The notes below the pieces were generated by a model, which saw only the letters and a program-made list of their open reading frames with translations, ran no database searches and had not been told where the DNA came from. The translations under genes were made by a program, and so were the position numbers. DNA of 64,000 nt from Rhodobacter huangdaonensis (lineage in GTDB: Bacteria > Pseudomonadota > Alphaproteobacteria > Rhodobacterales > Rhodobacteraceae), in contig NZ_SAVA01000001.1 of assembly GCF_004022465.1 (NCBI RefSeq), positions 62,001 to 126,000 of the forward strand. The letters run 5' to 3'. This document shows, in pieces, positions 49,950-57,964 of the stretch; the stretch's first letter is position 1, and each line of letters opens with the position of its first letter.

Positions 49950-51359
49950 ATGTTCCAGGACCCGTCCATGCCGATTGCGGCCTTCCCGCGCGAACCGGGC
50001 TGGCGCGACGTGCTGGTGATCGGCGGCGGCGCCAGCGGCGTGCTGTTCGCCGCCAACCTGCTGCGCCACGACACCGACCTGCGCGTCACGGTGATCGAGG
50101 GGCGCCACCTGCTTGGCTGCGGCATCGCCTATTCGACCACTGACCCCGATCACCTGCTCAACACCCGCGTCCATCAGATGAGCGCCTTCCCGGACGATGC
50201 GGAGCATTTCCTGCGCTGGCTGCAGACGCAGGCGGACGGCGACCGCTATCGCCGCGACAGTTTCGTCAGCCGCGCCACCTATGGCCGCTATCTCGCCGCG
50301 CTGCTGACGCCCTGGGCGGAATCCGGGCGGCTTCTGTGCGTCGCCGGAACCTGCGTCGCGATCCGCGAGCGCGCCAGCGGGGTGAAGGTGACGCTCGCAG
50401 ACGGGCAGAGTCTCGCCGGCGCCTATGCCGTGCTGGCGACCGGGCATGTGGTGCCGAGGCCGGACCCCGCGGGCCTCGTCACCCGGGCCTGGAGCGCCGG
50501 GGCGGTCGCTGCGCCGGGCCGCGCGGTGCTGATCGTCGGCACCGGGCTGTCGATGGTCGATCAGGTGCTGTCGCTCGAGCGCGCCGGGCATACCGGGCCG
50601 ATCATCGCGATCTCGCGCCGCGGCCTCCTGCCGCGCCCCCATGCCGCCGGCACGCCGCTGCCGACCGCGGGCGAGACGCTGCCGCTCGGCGCCCCGCTCA
50701 GTGCAATCCTGTCGTGGCTGCGCGACCGCGCGCGCCAGGCCGAGGCCGCGGGCGGCAGCTGGCGCGATGCCGTCGACGGCATCCGGCCCTGGGTCAGCCT
50801 GTTCTGGCAACACATGAGCACCGAGCAGCGGGCCCGATTCCTGCGCCACGGCGCCTCCTGGTGGGAGGTGCACCGCCACCGCATCCCGCCGGCCTCGGCC
50901 GACAGGATCGCGGCGGCGCGCGCCCGGGGGCGGCTGCGGATCGTGCGGGCGGCCTTCTTGCGCGCCGAACCGGGCCGCGATGGCGCGATCCGGGCGGTGG
51001 TCCGGGCCCGGGGCAGCGCCACGCAGGACAGCATTGAGGTGGGCCGGATCATTGATTGCCGCGGCATCCGCAACGATCCGGAGCGCAATGCCGCCCCGGT
51101 CATCGCCGGTCTTCTGGCCCAGGGCGCGGCGCGTGTGGACCCGCTGCGCCTCGGCCTGGAGGTGACGGCCGAAAGCCGGCTGATCGGCGCCGACGGCCGC
51201 CCGAGCACGCGGCTGTTCGCACTCGGGCCGGTGGCGCGCGCGACCTTCTGGGAGATCACCGCAATCCCCGACATCCGCAGTCAGGCCGGCCAGGTGGCGC
51301 ACCGCATCGCCGAGCAGAGCGATGGCCGCGCCGTGTCACACCGGGCGCAGCAAAGCTGA
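49950..51359 (+). CDS. FAD/NAD(P)-binding oxidoreductase of unknown substrate
   Basis: A 469-residue protein with an N-terminal dinucleotide fold (DVLVIGGGASGVLFAANLL), then GIAYSTTDPDHLLNTRVHQMSAF and a second Rossmann motif (AVLIVGTGLSMVDQVLSLERAGH), and C-terminal LGPVARATFWEITAIPDIRSQ. This is the NAD_binding_9/lysine-N-monooxygenase-like superfamily, whose members include putative amine or hydroxylamine monooxygenases. Start ATG at 49950 has GAAAGGTG about six bases upstream; an in-frame GTG at 49941 is less likely. It is divergent from an Lrp regulator. No specific function is claimed. Confidence 0.8.
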   Translation: MFQDPSMPIAAFPREPGWRDVLVIGGGASGVLFAANLLRHDTDLRVTVIEGRHLLGCGIAYSTTDPDHLLNTRVHQMSAFPDDAEHFLRWLQTQADGDRYRRDSFVSRATYGRYLAALLTPWAESGRLLCVAGTCVAIRERASGVKVTLADGQSLAGAYAVLATGHVVPRPDPAGLVTRAWSAGAVAAPGRAVLIVGTGLSMVDQVLSLERAGHTGPIIAISRRGLLPRPHAAGTPLPTAGETLPLGAPLSAILSWLRDRARQAEAAGGSWRDAVDGIRPWVSLFWQHMSTEQRARFLRHGASWWEVHRHRIPPASADRIAAARARGRLRIVRAAFLRAEPGRDGAIRAVVRARGSATQDSIEVGRIIDCRGIRNDPERNAAPVIAGLLAQGAARVDPLRLGLEVTAESRLIGADGRPSTRLFALGPVARATFWEITAIPDIRSQAGQVAHRIAEQSDGRAVSHRAQQS

Positions 51360-51487
51360 GAGGCGCCGCTGCCTGCGGAAGGCGGGGGGCAGGCTCGTCC
51401 GGGGCGGCCGCCCGATCTGCCGCAGCCCGGCGCCTGCCCCGCCCCCGCGCCCCCGCAAAACGCCGCTGGCCAGCCGATGCCCGACAA

Positions 51488-51508
51488 GTTATACTCAAAA
51501 TAGATAAC
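51488..51508. promoter_or_regulatory. LysR-type dyad GTTAT-N11-ATAAC
   Basis: GTTAT (51488-51492) and ATAAC (51504-51508) form a 5-bp inverted repeat with an 11-base spacer, matching the T-N11-A pattern of LysR binding sites. It ends 20 bases before the LysR start codon in an A/T-rich patch, as expected for autoregulation. Confidence 0.55.
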
Positions 51509-51528
51509 ATCGGCGGACTTATTGGAAA

Positions 51529-52428
51529 ATGCTGACACTCCGACATTACGAGCTGCTGGTGGTGCTTGCGGAGGAGCTGCACTTCGGCCGCGCCTCGGAG
51601 CGGCTGAAGATTTCGCAGCCGCAGCTCACGCTTCAGCTCCAGCAGATGGAGGAACTGGTCGGGGCGCGGCTGTTCGAGCGTACACGACGCAAGGTCAGCC
51701 TGTCCACCGCCGGGGCGCTGTTGCTGCCCGAGGCGCGCGCCGTGCTGCGCCACGCCGAGCGCGCGGAAGAGGTCGCGCTGCGCGTGGGCCGGGGCATGAT
51801 CGGCGAGCTGGCTTTGGGCTATATCGGTGCGGCCGCCTATAACGGCGTGCTGACCAACCTGGTGCGCCGCTACCGCCTGCGCGCGCCACAGACCGCGATG
51901 CGGCTGACGCTGATGGACCTCGACCGCTCGATCCCCGAGGTCGCGGCCGGAAATCTGGACGCGGGGATCGTCCGCCTGCCCTACCCGGACCTGCCCGACG
52001 ACCTGAGCACCCGCACACTGTGCGAGGAGAAACTCTGGATCGCGCTGCCCGACACCCACCCGCTGGCGGTGCAGTCCGATCGGCCGGTGACGCTGCAAGA
52101 TGTCCGCGACGAGCCCTTCATCGCCACCCACCTGCCCCCCAACACCGGGTTTTCGGCCGCCATGCACCGCGCCTGCGCCGGCGCCGGGATCACCCCAGAC
52201 ATCGTGCAGCGCTCGCCGCAATTCGCCTCGATCGTCAGCCTCGTGGCCGCCGGGCTGGGGGTGGCGCTGGTGCCCGAGGCGGTGAAACACGTGCAGATCG
52301 CCGGGGTGAGCTACAGGCCGCTGCCGGACCAGACCGAGACCGCCAATATTTCCCTTGTCTACCGGACCGATCACGAAAGCCCGCCGCTGGCGCTGTTCCT
52401 GTCCTGTCTGGATGACGCCCCACTCTAG
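51529..52428 (+). CDS. LysR-family regulator, BenM/CatM-like
   Basis: A 299-residue LysR regulator. HTH: RHYELLVVLAEELHFGRASERLKISQPQLTLQLQQMEELVGARLFERT, the phrase EELHFGRAA-like is frequent in CatM/BenM/CatR-type regulators. The effector domain has GYIGAAAYNGVL and ASIVSLVAAGLGVALVPEAV. It is followed after 9 bases by an enol-lactonase gene on the same strand, and catC lies nearby, supporting a role in catechol/muconate-type catabolism. It could be called catR by context, but catA and catB are absent. Confidence 0.88.
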   Translation: MLTLRHYELLVVLAEELHFGRASERLKISQPQLTLQLQQMEELVGARLFERTRRKVSLSTAGALLLPEARAVLRHAERAEEVALRVGRGMIGELALGYIGAAAYNGVLTNLVRRYRLRAPQTAMRLTLMDLDRSIPEVAAGNLDAGIVRLPYPDLPDDLSTRTLCEEKLWIALPDTHPLAVQSDRPVTLQDVRDEPFIATHLPPNTGFSAAMHRACAGAGITPDIVQRSPQFASIVSLVAAGLGVALVPEAVKHVQIAGVSYRPLPDQTETANISLVYRTDHESPPLALFLSCLDDAPL

Positions 52429-52437
52429 GAGACCCGC

Positions 52438-53217
52438 TTGCGACACGAGGAGTTCACCGCCCGAGACGGCATCTTTCACGGCTACCGCCCCGCCCTCGGG
52501 GACGCCCCGACCCTAGTCTTTGCCAATTCCCTCGGCACCGACCTGCGGGTCTGGGAGCGGATCGTGGCGCGGCTGCCCGACAGCTGGGGCGTGTTGCGCC
52601 ATGACAAGCGCGGCCACGGGCTGAGTGCGGCGCGCGCGACGCTCAGCATCGAGACCCTCGCCGACGATGTGGAAACCCTGCTCGACCAGTACCGGGTCGG
52701 GGCCTTCGCCGGGGTCGGCCTGTCGGTCGGCGGGCTGGTGATGCAGCGCCTGGCGCTGCGCCGCCCGGCGCAGATGACGCATCTGGTGCTGTCCGATACC
52801 GCGGCGAAGATCGGCACGCCCGAGATCTGGAACCCGCGGATCGAGACCGTGCTGCGCGACGGCATCGCCGCGATCGGCGCGGCGATCCTCGAGCGCTGGT
52901 TTGCCCCGGCCTATCGCGAGACCGAGGATTTCGCGCTGTGGCAGGCGATGCTCGAACGCACGCCGGCGGCCGGCTATGCGCAGGTCTGCGCCGCGATCCG
53001 CGACGCCGATTATACCGCCGATCTGGCGCGGATCGCCCAGCCGACGCTGGTTCTGGCCGGGGCCGAGGACAGCTCGACGCCGCCGGCGCTGGTCCGGGCC
53101 ATGGCCGCGGGCATCGCCGGGGCGCGGTTCGTCGAGATCGGGGCTGCCGGCCATCTGCCCTGCGTCGAACAGCCCGAGCGCTTCACCGCGGAACTGCTCG
53201 GCCATCTGCGGGGCTGA
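52438..53217 (+). CDS. catD: 3-oxoadipate enol-lactonase (second copy)
   Basis: A 259-residue alpha/beta-hydrolase closely resembling the pcaD product at 16357-17139: shared FANSLGTDLRVW, DKRGHGLS, nucleophile elbow VGLSVGG, LSDTAAKIGTPEIWN, and GAAGHLPCVEQP with the catalytic His. Start is TTG at 52438, supported by AGGAG six bases upstream and by absence of a nearby ATG. It is co-directional with the LysR gene and followed by a strong hairpin terminator. The catD name rests on linkage to catC and on the separate pcaD copy. Confidence 0.88.
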   Translation: MRHEEFTARDGIFHGYRPALGDAPTLVFANSLGTDLRVWERIVARLPDSWGVLRHDKRGHGLSAARATLSIETLADDVETLLDQYRVGAFAGVGLSVGGLVMQRLALRRPAQMTHLVLSDTAAKIGTPEIWNPRIETVLRDGIAAIGAAILERWFAPAYRETEDFALWQAMLERTPAAGYAQVCAAIRDADYTADLARIAQPTLVLAGAEDSSTPPALVRAMAAGIAGARFVEIGAAGHLPCVEQPERFTAELLGHLRG

Positions 53218-53222
53218 CATGC

Positions 53223-53249
53223 AAAAGCGGGCCCACCGGGCCCGCTTTT
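53223..53249. terminator. Strong bidirectional rho-independent terminator
   Basis: AAAAGCGGGCCC (53223-53234), loop ACC, GGGCCCGCTTTT (53238-53249): a 12-bp perfect stem with a T-run on both strands. It sits between the converging catD and SDR genes and should stop transcription from both sides. Confidence 0.92.
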
Positions 53250-53274
53250 CTTCCGGCACCGGGGCGCGCGGGCC

Positions 53275-53991
53275 TCAGCCCACGGTCACCCCGCCACAGA
53301 CGAAGAGCGTCTGGCCGGTGACGAACCCCGCCTCGGGGGCGCAGAAGAACGAGACCGCATTGGCGACATCCTCCCCCGTCCCGATGCGCTTCACCGGAAT
53401 GTTCTCGATGATCTCGCGGGTCGGGGCGGCCTCGGGCGGATTGTTGCGCCAGAACGCCTCGGTTCCGATCGGGCCGGGCGCCACGCAATTCACCGTGATG
53501 CCGTGCGGCCCCAGCTCCAGCGCCCAGGTCCGGGCCATGGATTGCGCCGCCCCCTTGCTGGCCGAATAGAGCGTGCGCCGCTCCTTGCCCAGCGTCACCC
53601 GGCTGGTGTTCATCACGATGCGACCACCGCCAAGCGCCTTCATCCGCGGCACGAAGGCCTGCGCGCAGAGGATCGAGGGCCGCAGATTCACATGCATCAG
53701 CCGGTCGAAATCCGCCACCGCCACCTGCTCGAGCGCGGCCGGCAGAACGATGCCGACGTTGTTGACGAGGCAGGTGATCTCCTCCTCGGCGGCCAGCCGG
53801 GCGCACTGCGCCGCAAGCGCCCCGGCATCACTCAGGTCGATCCGTTCGAAACGGTCGACCGGCACCGTCGGTTCGGCAATGTCGAGCACCGCCACCCGGA
53901 ACCCGTCGGCGGCGAGCCGGGCCGCAATCGCGGCGCCGATCCCGCCCGCCCCGCCGGTCACCAGCGCGGTGCGGCGCAGATAGCCGCTCAC
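53275..53991 (-). CDS. Short-chain dehydrogenase/reductase in the catC operon
   Basis: A 238-residue SDR. Cofactor motif ALVTGGAGGIGAAI with VAVLDIAEP favouring NAD(H), VNNVGIVLPAALE, active-site Ser in VMNTSRVTLG and YSASKGAAQSMA, then VAPGPIGTEAF. Start is GTG at 53991, overlapping the catC stop (GTGA). It is the last gene of the AtoE-YciI-CatC-SDR run and ends at a strong terminator. Oxidation of a hydroxy-lactone or hydroxy-acid intermediate is a reasonable guess only. Confidence 0.88.
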   Translation of the reverse strand: MSGYLRRTALVTGGAGGIGAAIAARLAADGFRVAVLDIAEPTVPVDRFERIDLSDAGALAAQCARLAAEEEITCLVNNVGIVLPAALEQVAVADFDRLMHVNLRPSILCAQAFVPRMKALGGGRIVMNTSRVTLGKERRTLYSASKGAAQSMARTWALELGPHGITVNCVAPGPIGTEAFWRNNPPEAAPTREIIENIPVKRIGTGEDVANAVSFFCAPEAGFVTGQTLFVCGGVTVG

Positions 53992-54278
53992 CGGTCATCC
54001 TCCCGCACCGAGGACGGGTGCCGGCAGAGCGGGGTCACGGAGATGTCCATATGGGGATAGAGCGGCAGCCCGGTCAGCACCTCGTGCAGATGGGCGTTGT
54101 CGCGGCAATCGAAGATGCTGACATTCTCGTAAAGCCCTGCCACGCGCCAGATATGGCGCCAGACGCCCTGCTGCTGCAGCGCCTGCGAATAGGCTTTCTC
54201 GCGGGCCTTGATCTCGCCCGCCACGGCCGGGTCCATGTCGGCCGGCAGTCGGACGGTCATTGCGACGTGATACAGCAT
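53988..54278 (-). CDS. catC: Muconolactone delta-isomerase
   Basis: A 96-residue ferredoxin-like-fold enzyme that isomerises muconolactone to 3-oxoadipate enol-lactone. Conserved stretches: MLYHVAMTVRLPADMDPAV, KAREKAYSQALQQQGVWRHIWRVAGLYENVSIFD, HEVLTGLPLYPHMDISVTPLCRHPSS, all characteristic of CatC. The ATG directly abuts the YciI-like stop (TGAATG in mRNA sense: TGA then ATG). Normal length. No catA or catB in the window. Confidence 0.95.
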   Translation of the reverse strand: MLYHVAMTVRLPADMDPAVAGEIKAREKAYSQALQQQGVWRHIWRVAGLYENVSIFDCRDNAHLHEVLTGLPLYPHMDISVTPLCRHPSSVREDDR

Positions 54279-54584
54279 TCAGCCCTCTTTCAATGTGTTG
54301 CGGCCGTCGAGATAGGCCTTGCGCCAGCGGGTCACGGTGACCCGCTCGAACAGCTTGCCGCGGAAGAACGGGTCGGCCTCGATGAAGGCCTGCGCCTCGT
54401 CCCGGCTTTCCACCGCCAGCAGATAGAGCCCGCCGCTCGCGCTTTGCCCGGCATCGTCGAGCTTGGCGCCACAGGCCAGAAGCAGCGCCTTGTTGGCCTC
54501 GAGATAGTCGAGATGCTCCGGGCGAAGGCGGCTGCGCAGCTCTGCGCAGCCGGGGGCATCGAAGGTTTCGATCATGTAGGGCAT
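54279..54584 (-). CDS. YciI-like protein
   Basis: A 101-residue YciI-family protein: PYMIETFDAPGCAELRSRLRPEHLDYLEANKALLLACGAKLDD, LLAVESRDEAQAFIEADPFFRGKLFERVTVTRWRKAY. The conserved His (RPEHLDYL) and the DPF motif (EADPFF) are present. YciI proteins share the dimeric alpha+beta barrel fold with muconolactone isomerase, and one member, TftG, acts on chlorinated aromatic breakdown products. Start ATG at 54584; a longer frame reaches into the AtoE gene and is unlikely. Tandem with catC, so a lactone-related reaction is plausible. Confidence 0.85.
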   Translation of the reverse strand: MPYMIETFDAPGCAELRSRLRPEHLDYLEANKALLLACGAKLDDAGQSASGGLYLLAVESRDEAQAFIEADPFFRGKLFERVTVTRWRKAYLDGRNTLKEG

Positions 54585-54591
54585 GGCCGGG

Positions 54592-55917
54592 TCACACTCC
54601 CATGACGCCCCAGATCGCGATGGTTCCTGCGAACACAATGCCAAGGTAGAACAGCACCAGCACCATGTAGCCCATCAGGTGCTTCAGCTTCAGCCCGGAG
54701 ATGGCGAGCGCCGGCAGAAGCCAGAACGGCTGCACCATGTTGGTCCACTGATCGCCGATCTGCACCGCCAGCGCCGTCGCCGGGATCGAGGCGGCCAGCT
54801 TTTGCGCCGCATCCATCATCACCGGGCCCTGAATGACCCACTGCCCGCCGCCCGACGGCACGAACAGATTGACCAGACCGGCGGAGAAGAAGGACCAGAT
54901 CGGCAGGGTCTCGGCGCTGGAGATCGAGACGAACCAGTTCGAGAAGGTCACGATCAGGCCCGAGCCCGCAAGGATCGCGAGGATACCGGCATAGAACGGG
55001 TACTGGATGATGATCCCGCCGACCACCTTCACCCCGTCGTTCAGCGCCGCGAGGAACCGGCTCGGGGTGACGAACAGCGTGATGCCGAGGAACAGGAACA
55101 GCAGGTTCACGAAGTTCAGCGTGACGGAGCCGCCCTCGTAGAGATAGAGCCCGGCATAGAACAGGCCGAACAGGCCCATGCCCATCCCGACGATCCGCGA
55201 ATGGTTCAGCCGCTCGGCGAAGGTGAGTTCCCGGATCTCGGGCTCGGCGATCGGCAGCACCGGCGCGGGATGCGCCTCGATGATCTCGGCGGGGTTCTTC
55301 GGGTGCAGCATGGCGTTGAACAGCGGCAGCGTGACCAGCAAGAACAGGTTCATCGCAATGAGATAGGGCGAGAAGATCGTCTCGCTCAGCGGCACGAGGC
55401 CGATCGCGCCCTCGAGGAAGTGACCGGGGGTGTTGATGAGCAGCGGCACCGAGCCCGAGAGCCCCACACCGTAGACGGCAAAGCCCGAGTAGCCCGCCGC
55501 GATCACCAGCGGATAGTGCAGCCCCGCCACCTTGCGCCCGAGTTTCTGCGCGATCAGCGTGCCCAGCACGAGGCCGAAGCCCCAGTTGAGCCAGCTGCCG
55601 ACGCCCCCGAACAGGGTGGCGACGATGATCGCCGCGCGCGGCGTGTGGATGCCCATGACCACAAGGTCCATCAGCTTGTCGACCGCCGGGGTGCGCGCAA
55701 GGATGTAGCCCGCCAGCAGGATCACCGTCATCTGCATGGTGAAGCTGAGCAGGTTCCAGAACCCCTCGCCCCAGTAGCGGGTGGCGTCGACGATCCCGGT
55801 GCCCTGGGTGAGCATCGCGATCAGCACGGTCAGGGCGGTCAGCAGGATCGCCACGACCAGCGGGTCGGGCATGTAGCGGTTCACGACTCGCGTGAAGAAG
55901 TTGGCAATCGAGTTCAA
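54592..55917 (-). CDS. AtoE-type short-chain fatty acid transporter
   Basis: A 441-residue membrane protein of the AtoE family (short-chain fatty acid uptake). About ten or more helices, with family phrases NRYMPDPLVVAILLTALTVLIA, NWGFGLVLGTLIAQKLGRKV, YSGFAVYGVGLSGSVPLLINTPGHFLE, FVPSGGGQWVIQGPVMMDAAQKL and NMVQPFWLLPALAISGLKLK. Start is TTG at 55917, with GGGAGGG four bases upstream. It leads the YciI-CatC-SDR operon and is divergent from a hydroxyacyl-CoA dehydrogenase-like gene. Its cargo here may be a small lactone or dicarboxylic acid rather than acetoacetate. Confidence 0.92.
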   Translation of the reverse strand: MNSIANFFTRVVNRYMPDPLVVAILLTALTVLIAMLTQGTGIVDATRYWGEGFWNLLSFTMQMTVILLAGYILARTPAVDKLMDLVVMGIHTPRAAIIVATLFGGVGSWLNWGFGLVLGTLIAQKLGRKVAGLHYPLVIAAGYSGFAVYGVGLSGSVPLLINTPGHFLEGAIGLVPLSETIFSPYLIAMNLFLLVTLPLFNAMLHPKNPAEIIEAHPAPVLPIAEPEIRELTFAERLNHSRIVGMGMGLFGLFYAGLYLYEGGSVTLNFVNLLFLFLGITLFVTPSRFLAALNDGVKVVGGIIIQYPFYAGILAILAGSGLIVTFSNWFVSISSAETLPIWSFFSAGLVNLFVPSGGGQWVIQGPVMMDAAQKLAASIPATALAVQIGDQWTNMVQPFWLLPALAISGLKLKHLMGYMVLVLFYLGIVFAGTIAIWGVMGV

Positions 55918-55964
55918 AGGTCCCTCCCTTCCGGGCCTCCCGCCCGGATTCGCCTCAATTTATA

Positions 55965-56008
55965 CTGATTGCAAATCAGCAGCACTAACTTATATTGTCA
56001 ACCAATAT
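55965..56008. promoter_or_regulatory. Two inverted repeats in the divergent atoE / dehydrogenase region
   Basis: CTGATT-GCA-AATCAG (55965-55979) and ATATTG-TCAAC-CAATAT (55992-56008) are perfect 6-bp dyads 13 bases apart in an A/T-rich patch of the 109-base divergent region. They are probable operator sites for one or two regulators; the LysR at 51529 is the nearest candidate. Confidence 0.55.
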
Positions 56009-56026
56009 GATTGAGGGGGGATGGGC

Positions 56027-56929
56027 ATGACCCGGCTGGTCGTCGTCGGCGCAGGCATCATGGGAACGCGGATCTGCCGGCATTTTCTGCGCGCCGGGCA
56101 TCGGCTGGCGCTGCTGGATCCGTCGCCGGAAGCCCTTGCAAAAGCGGTCGGAAATCTGCGCGCGGAGGGGTTCGACCCGGTCGGCGCCGCGCGGCCGGAG
56201 GTGCTCGCCCCGATCTGGGGCGCGGCGGATCTGGTGATCGAGGCGGTGCCCGAAGACCTTGACCTCAAGCGCGCCGTGATCGCGGAACTGGACAGGGTCT
56301 TCCGGCCCGAGACGCTCATCGCCTCGAACACCTCCGGCCTGCGCAGCGCCGATCTGGCCGAGGGCCTGCGCCACCCCGGCCGGTTCCTGATCGCGCATTT
56401 CTTCAATCCCGCCGATCTGGTGCCCGCGGTCGAGCTGGTCCCGGGCCCGGCCACCCGGCCCGAAACGCTCGAGCGCGTGGCGGCGCTGCTCACGGCCTCC
56501 GGCAAGAAACCCGCGGTGCTGAAGGCCGATGTTCCGGGCTTCATCGCGAACCGGCTGCAGCACGCGATGCTGCGCGAATGCTTTCATCTGCTCGAGCAGG
56601 GCGTCGCTGATGCCGAGACCATCGACCGGGTGACCCGCTATTCACTCGGCGTGCGGCTGGCGCTGATCGGTCCGCTCCTGCAACGCGATCTGAACGGGCT
56701 CGACACGCATCTGAGCATCGCGCGCTATCTCTACCCGGCACTCGATGCCCGGCAGACGCCGCCGGAAGGGCTTGCCGAAAAGGTGCGGGCGGGGCATCTG
56801 GGGCGCAAGAGCGGGCGCGGCTTCTACGACTGGGACAGCGGTCGCGACGCGCAGCTCGACGCCGTGGAACGGCTGCTGCCCGAGGTCATCGCGCTGGCAG
56901 ACCGGGCCGACAGGACAGAGGATATCTGA
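56027..56929 (+). CDS. 3-hydroxyacyl-CoA dehydrogenase family protein
   Basis: A 300-residue NAD-dependent dehydrogenase of the HAD/carnitine-dehydrogenase/lambda-crystallin group. Cofactor motif LVVVGAGIMGTRICRHFLRAGH, LIASNTSGLRSADLAE, catalytic His region FLIAHFFNPADLVPAVELVPG, Asn in DVPGFIANRLQHAMLRE, and C-terminal HLGRKSGRGFYDW. The ATG at 56027 is preferred over 56021 because the GGGGGG Shine-Dalgarno abuts the latter. It is single-domain, like carnitine or gulonate dehydrogenases. Followed after three bases by the cyclase gene. Confidence 0.9.
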   Translation: MTRLVVVGAGIMGTRICRHFLRAGHRLALLDPSPEALAKAVGNLRAEGFDPVGAARPEVLAPIWGAADLVIEAVPEDLDLKRAVIAELDRVFRPETLIASNTSGLRSADLAEGLRHPGRFLIAHFFNPADLVPAVELVPGPATRPETLERVAALLTASGKKPAVLKADVPGFIANRLQHAMLRECFHLLEQGVADAETIDRVTRYSLGVRLALIGPLLQRDLNGLDTHLSIARYLYPALDARQTPPEGLAEKVRAGHLGRKSGRGFYDWDSGRDAQLDAVERLLPEVIALADRADRTEDI

Positions 56930-56932
56930 ACC

Positions 56933-57946
56933 ATGCCGCAATGGAAAAACCGCCCCGAAGGCTCGAACTGGGGCGACTTTGGCGCCGATGACCAGCTTGG
57001 CACGCTGAATTACATCGGCCCGGCCGAACGGCGCGCCGCGGCGGCCGAGATCCGCGAGGGGCTGGCCTTCTGCCTGTCGCTGCCGCTCGACCTGCCGGGC
57101 AAGCTGGTGCTGAACCCGCGCCGCAAGCCGCCCGTTCTGGCTCCGACCTACCTCGGCGAAACGCCCTACATCAATTTTCCGCTGGCCAATCTGGACCCGA
57201 TCCTGCGCGACGTCATCAGCGACGATCAGGTGCTGCTGTCGACGCAATATTCCACGCAATGGGATTCGCTTGCCCATGTCGGTGCGCTGTTCGACGCCGA
57301 TGGCGACGGCGTGGCGGAACGGGTCTATTACAACGGCCACCGCGCCGGGCTCGATGTGCTCGGAGCCGGCGGCGAGGCCGGTCACGGCTGCTATGCGCGC
57401 CGCCTTTCGGTCTGCGAGATGGCCAAGACCCCGGTGCAGGGCCGTGGCGTGCTGATCGATTTCGTGCGCCATTACGGCCCGGGGCGCAAGCTCATCGGGC
57501 TGGCAGAGCTGCAGGAGGTGCTGAAGGCACAGCGGATCGCGCTTTGCCCGGGCGACATCTTGCTGCTGCGCACCGGCTATGCCGAGGCCCTCGTCGAGAT
57601 GCAGGACGCCCCCGACCCCGAGCGGCTCGAGCAGACCGGGGCGGTGCTTGATGGCACCGATGCGGCCTTGCACGCCTGGATCACCGAAAGCCGCATCGGT
57701 GCCATCGCCGCCGACAATTACGCGGTGGAGAACCCGCATTCGGACCCGCAGGCCTGCTGCCTGCGGTTGCCGCTGCATCACCATTGCCTGTTCAAGCTGG
57801 GGCTGCCGCTGGCAGAGCTGTGGTATCTGCGCGACCTCGCCCGGGCGCTCGAACCCCGCGGCCGCTCCGCGGTCTTCCTGACCGCGCCGCCGCTCTATCT
57901 GCCCGGCGCGATCGGCTCTCCGGTGACCCCCGTCGCGACGCTCTGA
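56933..57946 (+). CDS. Cyclase/kynurenine-formamidase-family hydrolase
   Basis: A 337-residue protein of the cyclase family (PF04199 type), metal-dependent hydrolases that include kynurenine formamidase and isatin hydrolase. The N-terminus WKNRPEGSNWGDFGADDQLGTLNYIGPAERR is typical of long members; the metal region QYSTQWDSLAHVGALFD replaces the canonical HxGTHxDAP, with the His of LAHVG retained; GVLIDFVRHYG and LCPGDILLLRTGY follow. Co-transcribed with the dehydrogenase. Lactone or amide hydrolysis is a fair guess. Confidence 0.88.
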   Translation: MPQWKNRPEGSNWGDFGADDQLGTLNYIGPAERRAAAAEIREGLAFCLSLPLDLPGKLVLNPRRKPPVLAPTYLGETPYINFPLANLDPILRDVISDDQVLLSTQYSTQWDSLAHVGALFDADGDGVAERVYYNGHRAGLDVLGAGGEAGHGCYARRLSVCEMAKTPVQGRGVLIDFVRHYGPGRKLIGLAELQEVLKAQRIALCPGDILLLRTGYAEALVEMQDAPDPERLEQTGAVLDGTDAALHAWITESRIGAIAADNYAVENPHSDPQACCLRLPLHHHCLFKLGLPLAELWYLRDLARALEPRGRSAVFLTAPPLYLPGAIGSPVTPVATL

Positions 57947-57947
57947 G

Positions 57948-57962
57948 GCCGGGCTGCCCGGC
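57948..57962. terminator. Short stem-loop between convergent cyclase and racemase genes
   Basis: GCCGGG-CTG-CCCGGC, a perfect 6-bp stem with a 3-base loop, fills the 18-base gap between two converging stops. No T-run; weak terminator at best. Confidence 0.3.
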
Positions 57963-57964
57963 TC

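Noticed and set aside
49667..50143. Possible 158-codon gene in the Lrp/oxidoreductase gap
   Set aside because: It is Arg/Pro-rich, has no Shine-Dalgarno or motif, and overlaps the start of the oxidoreductase in another frame.
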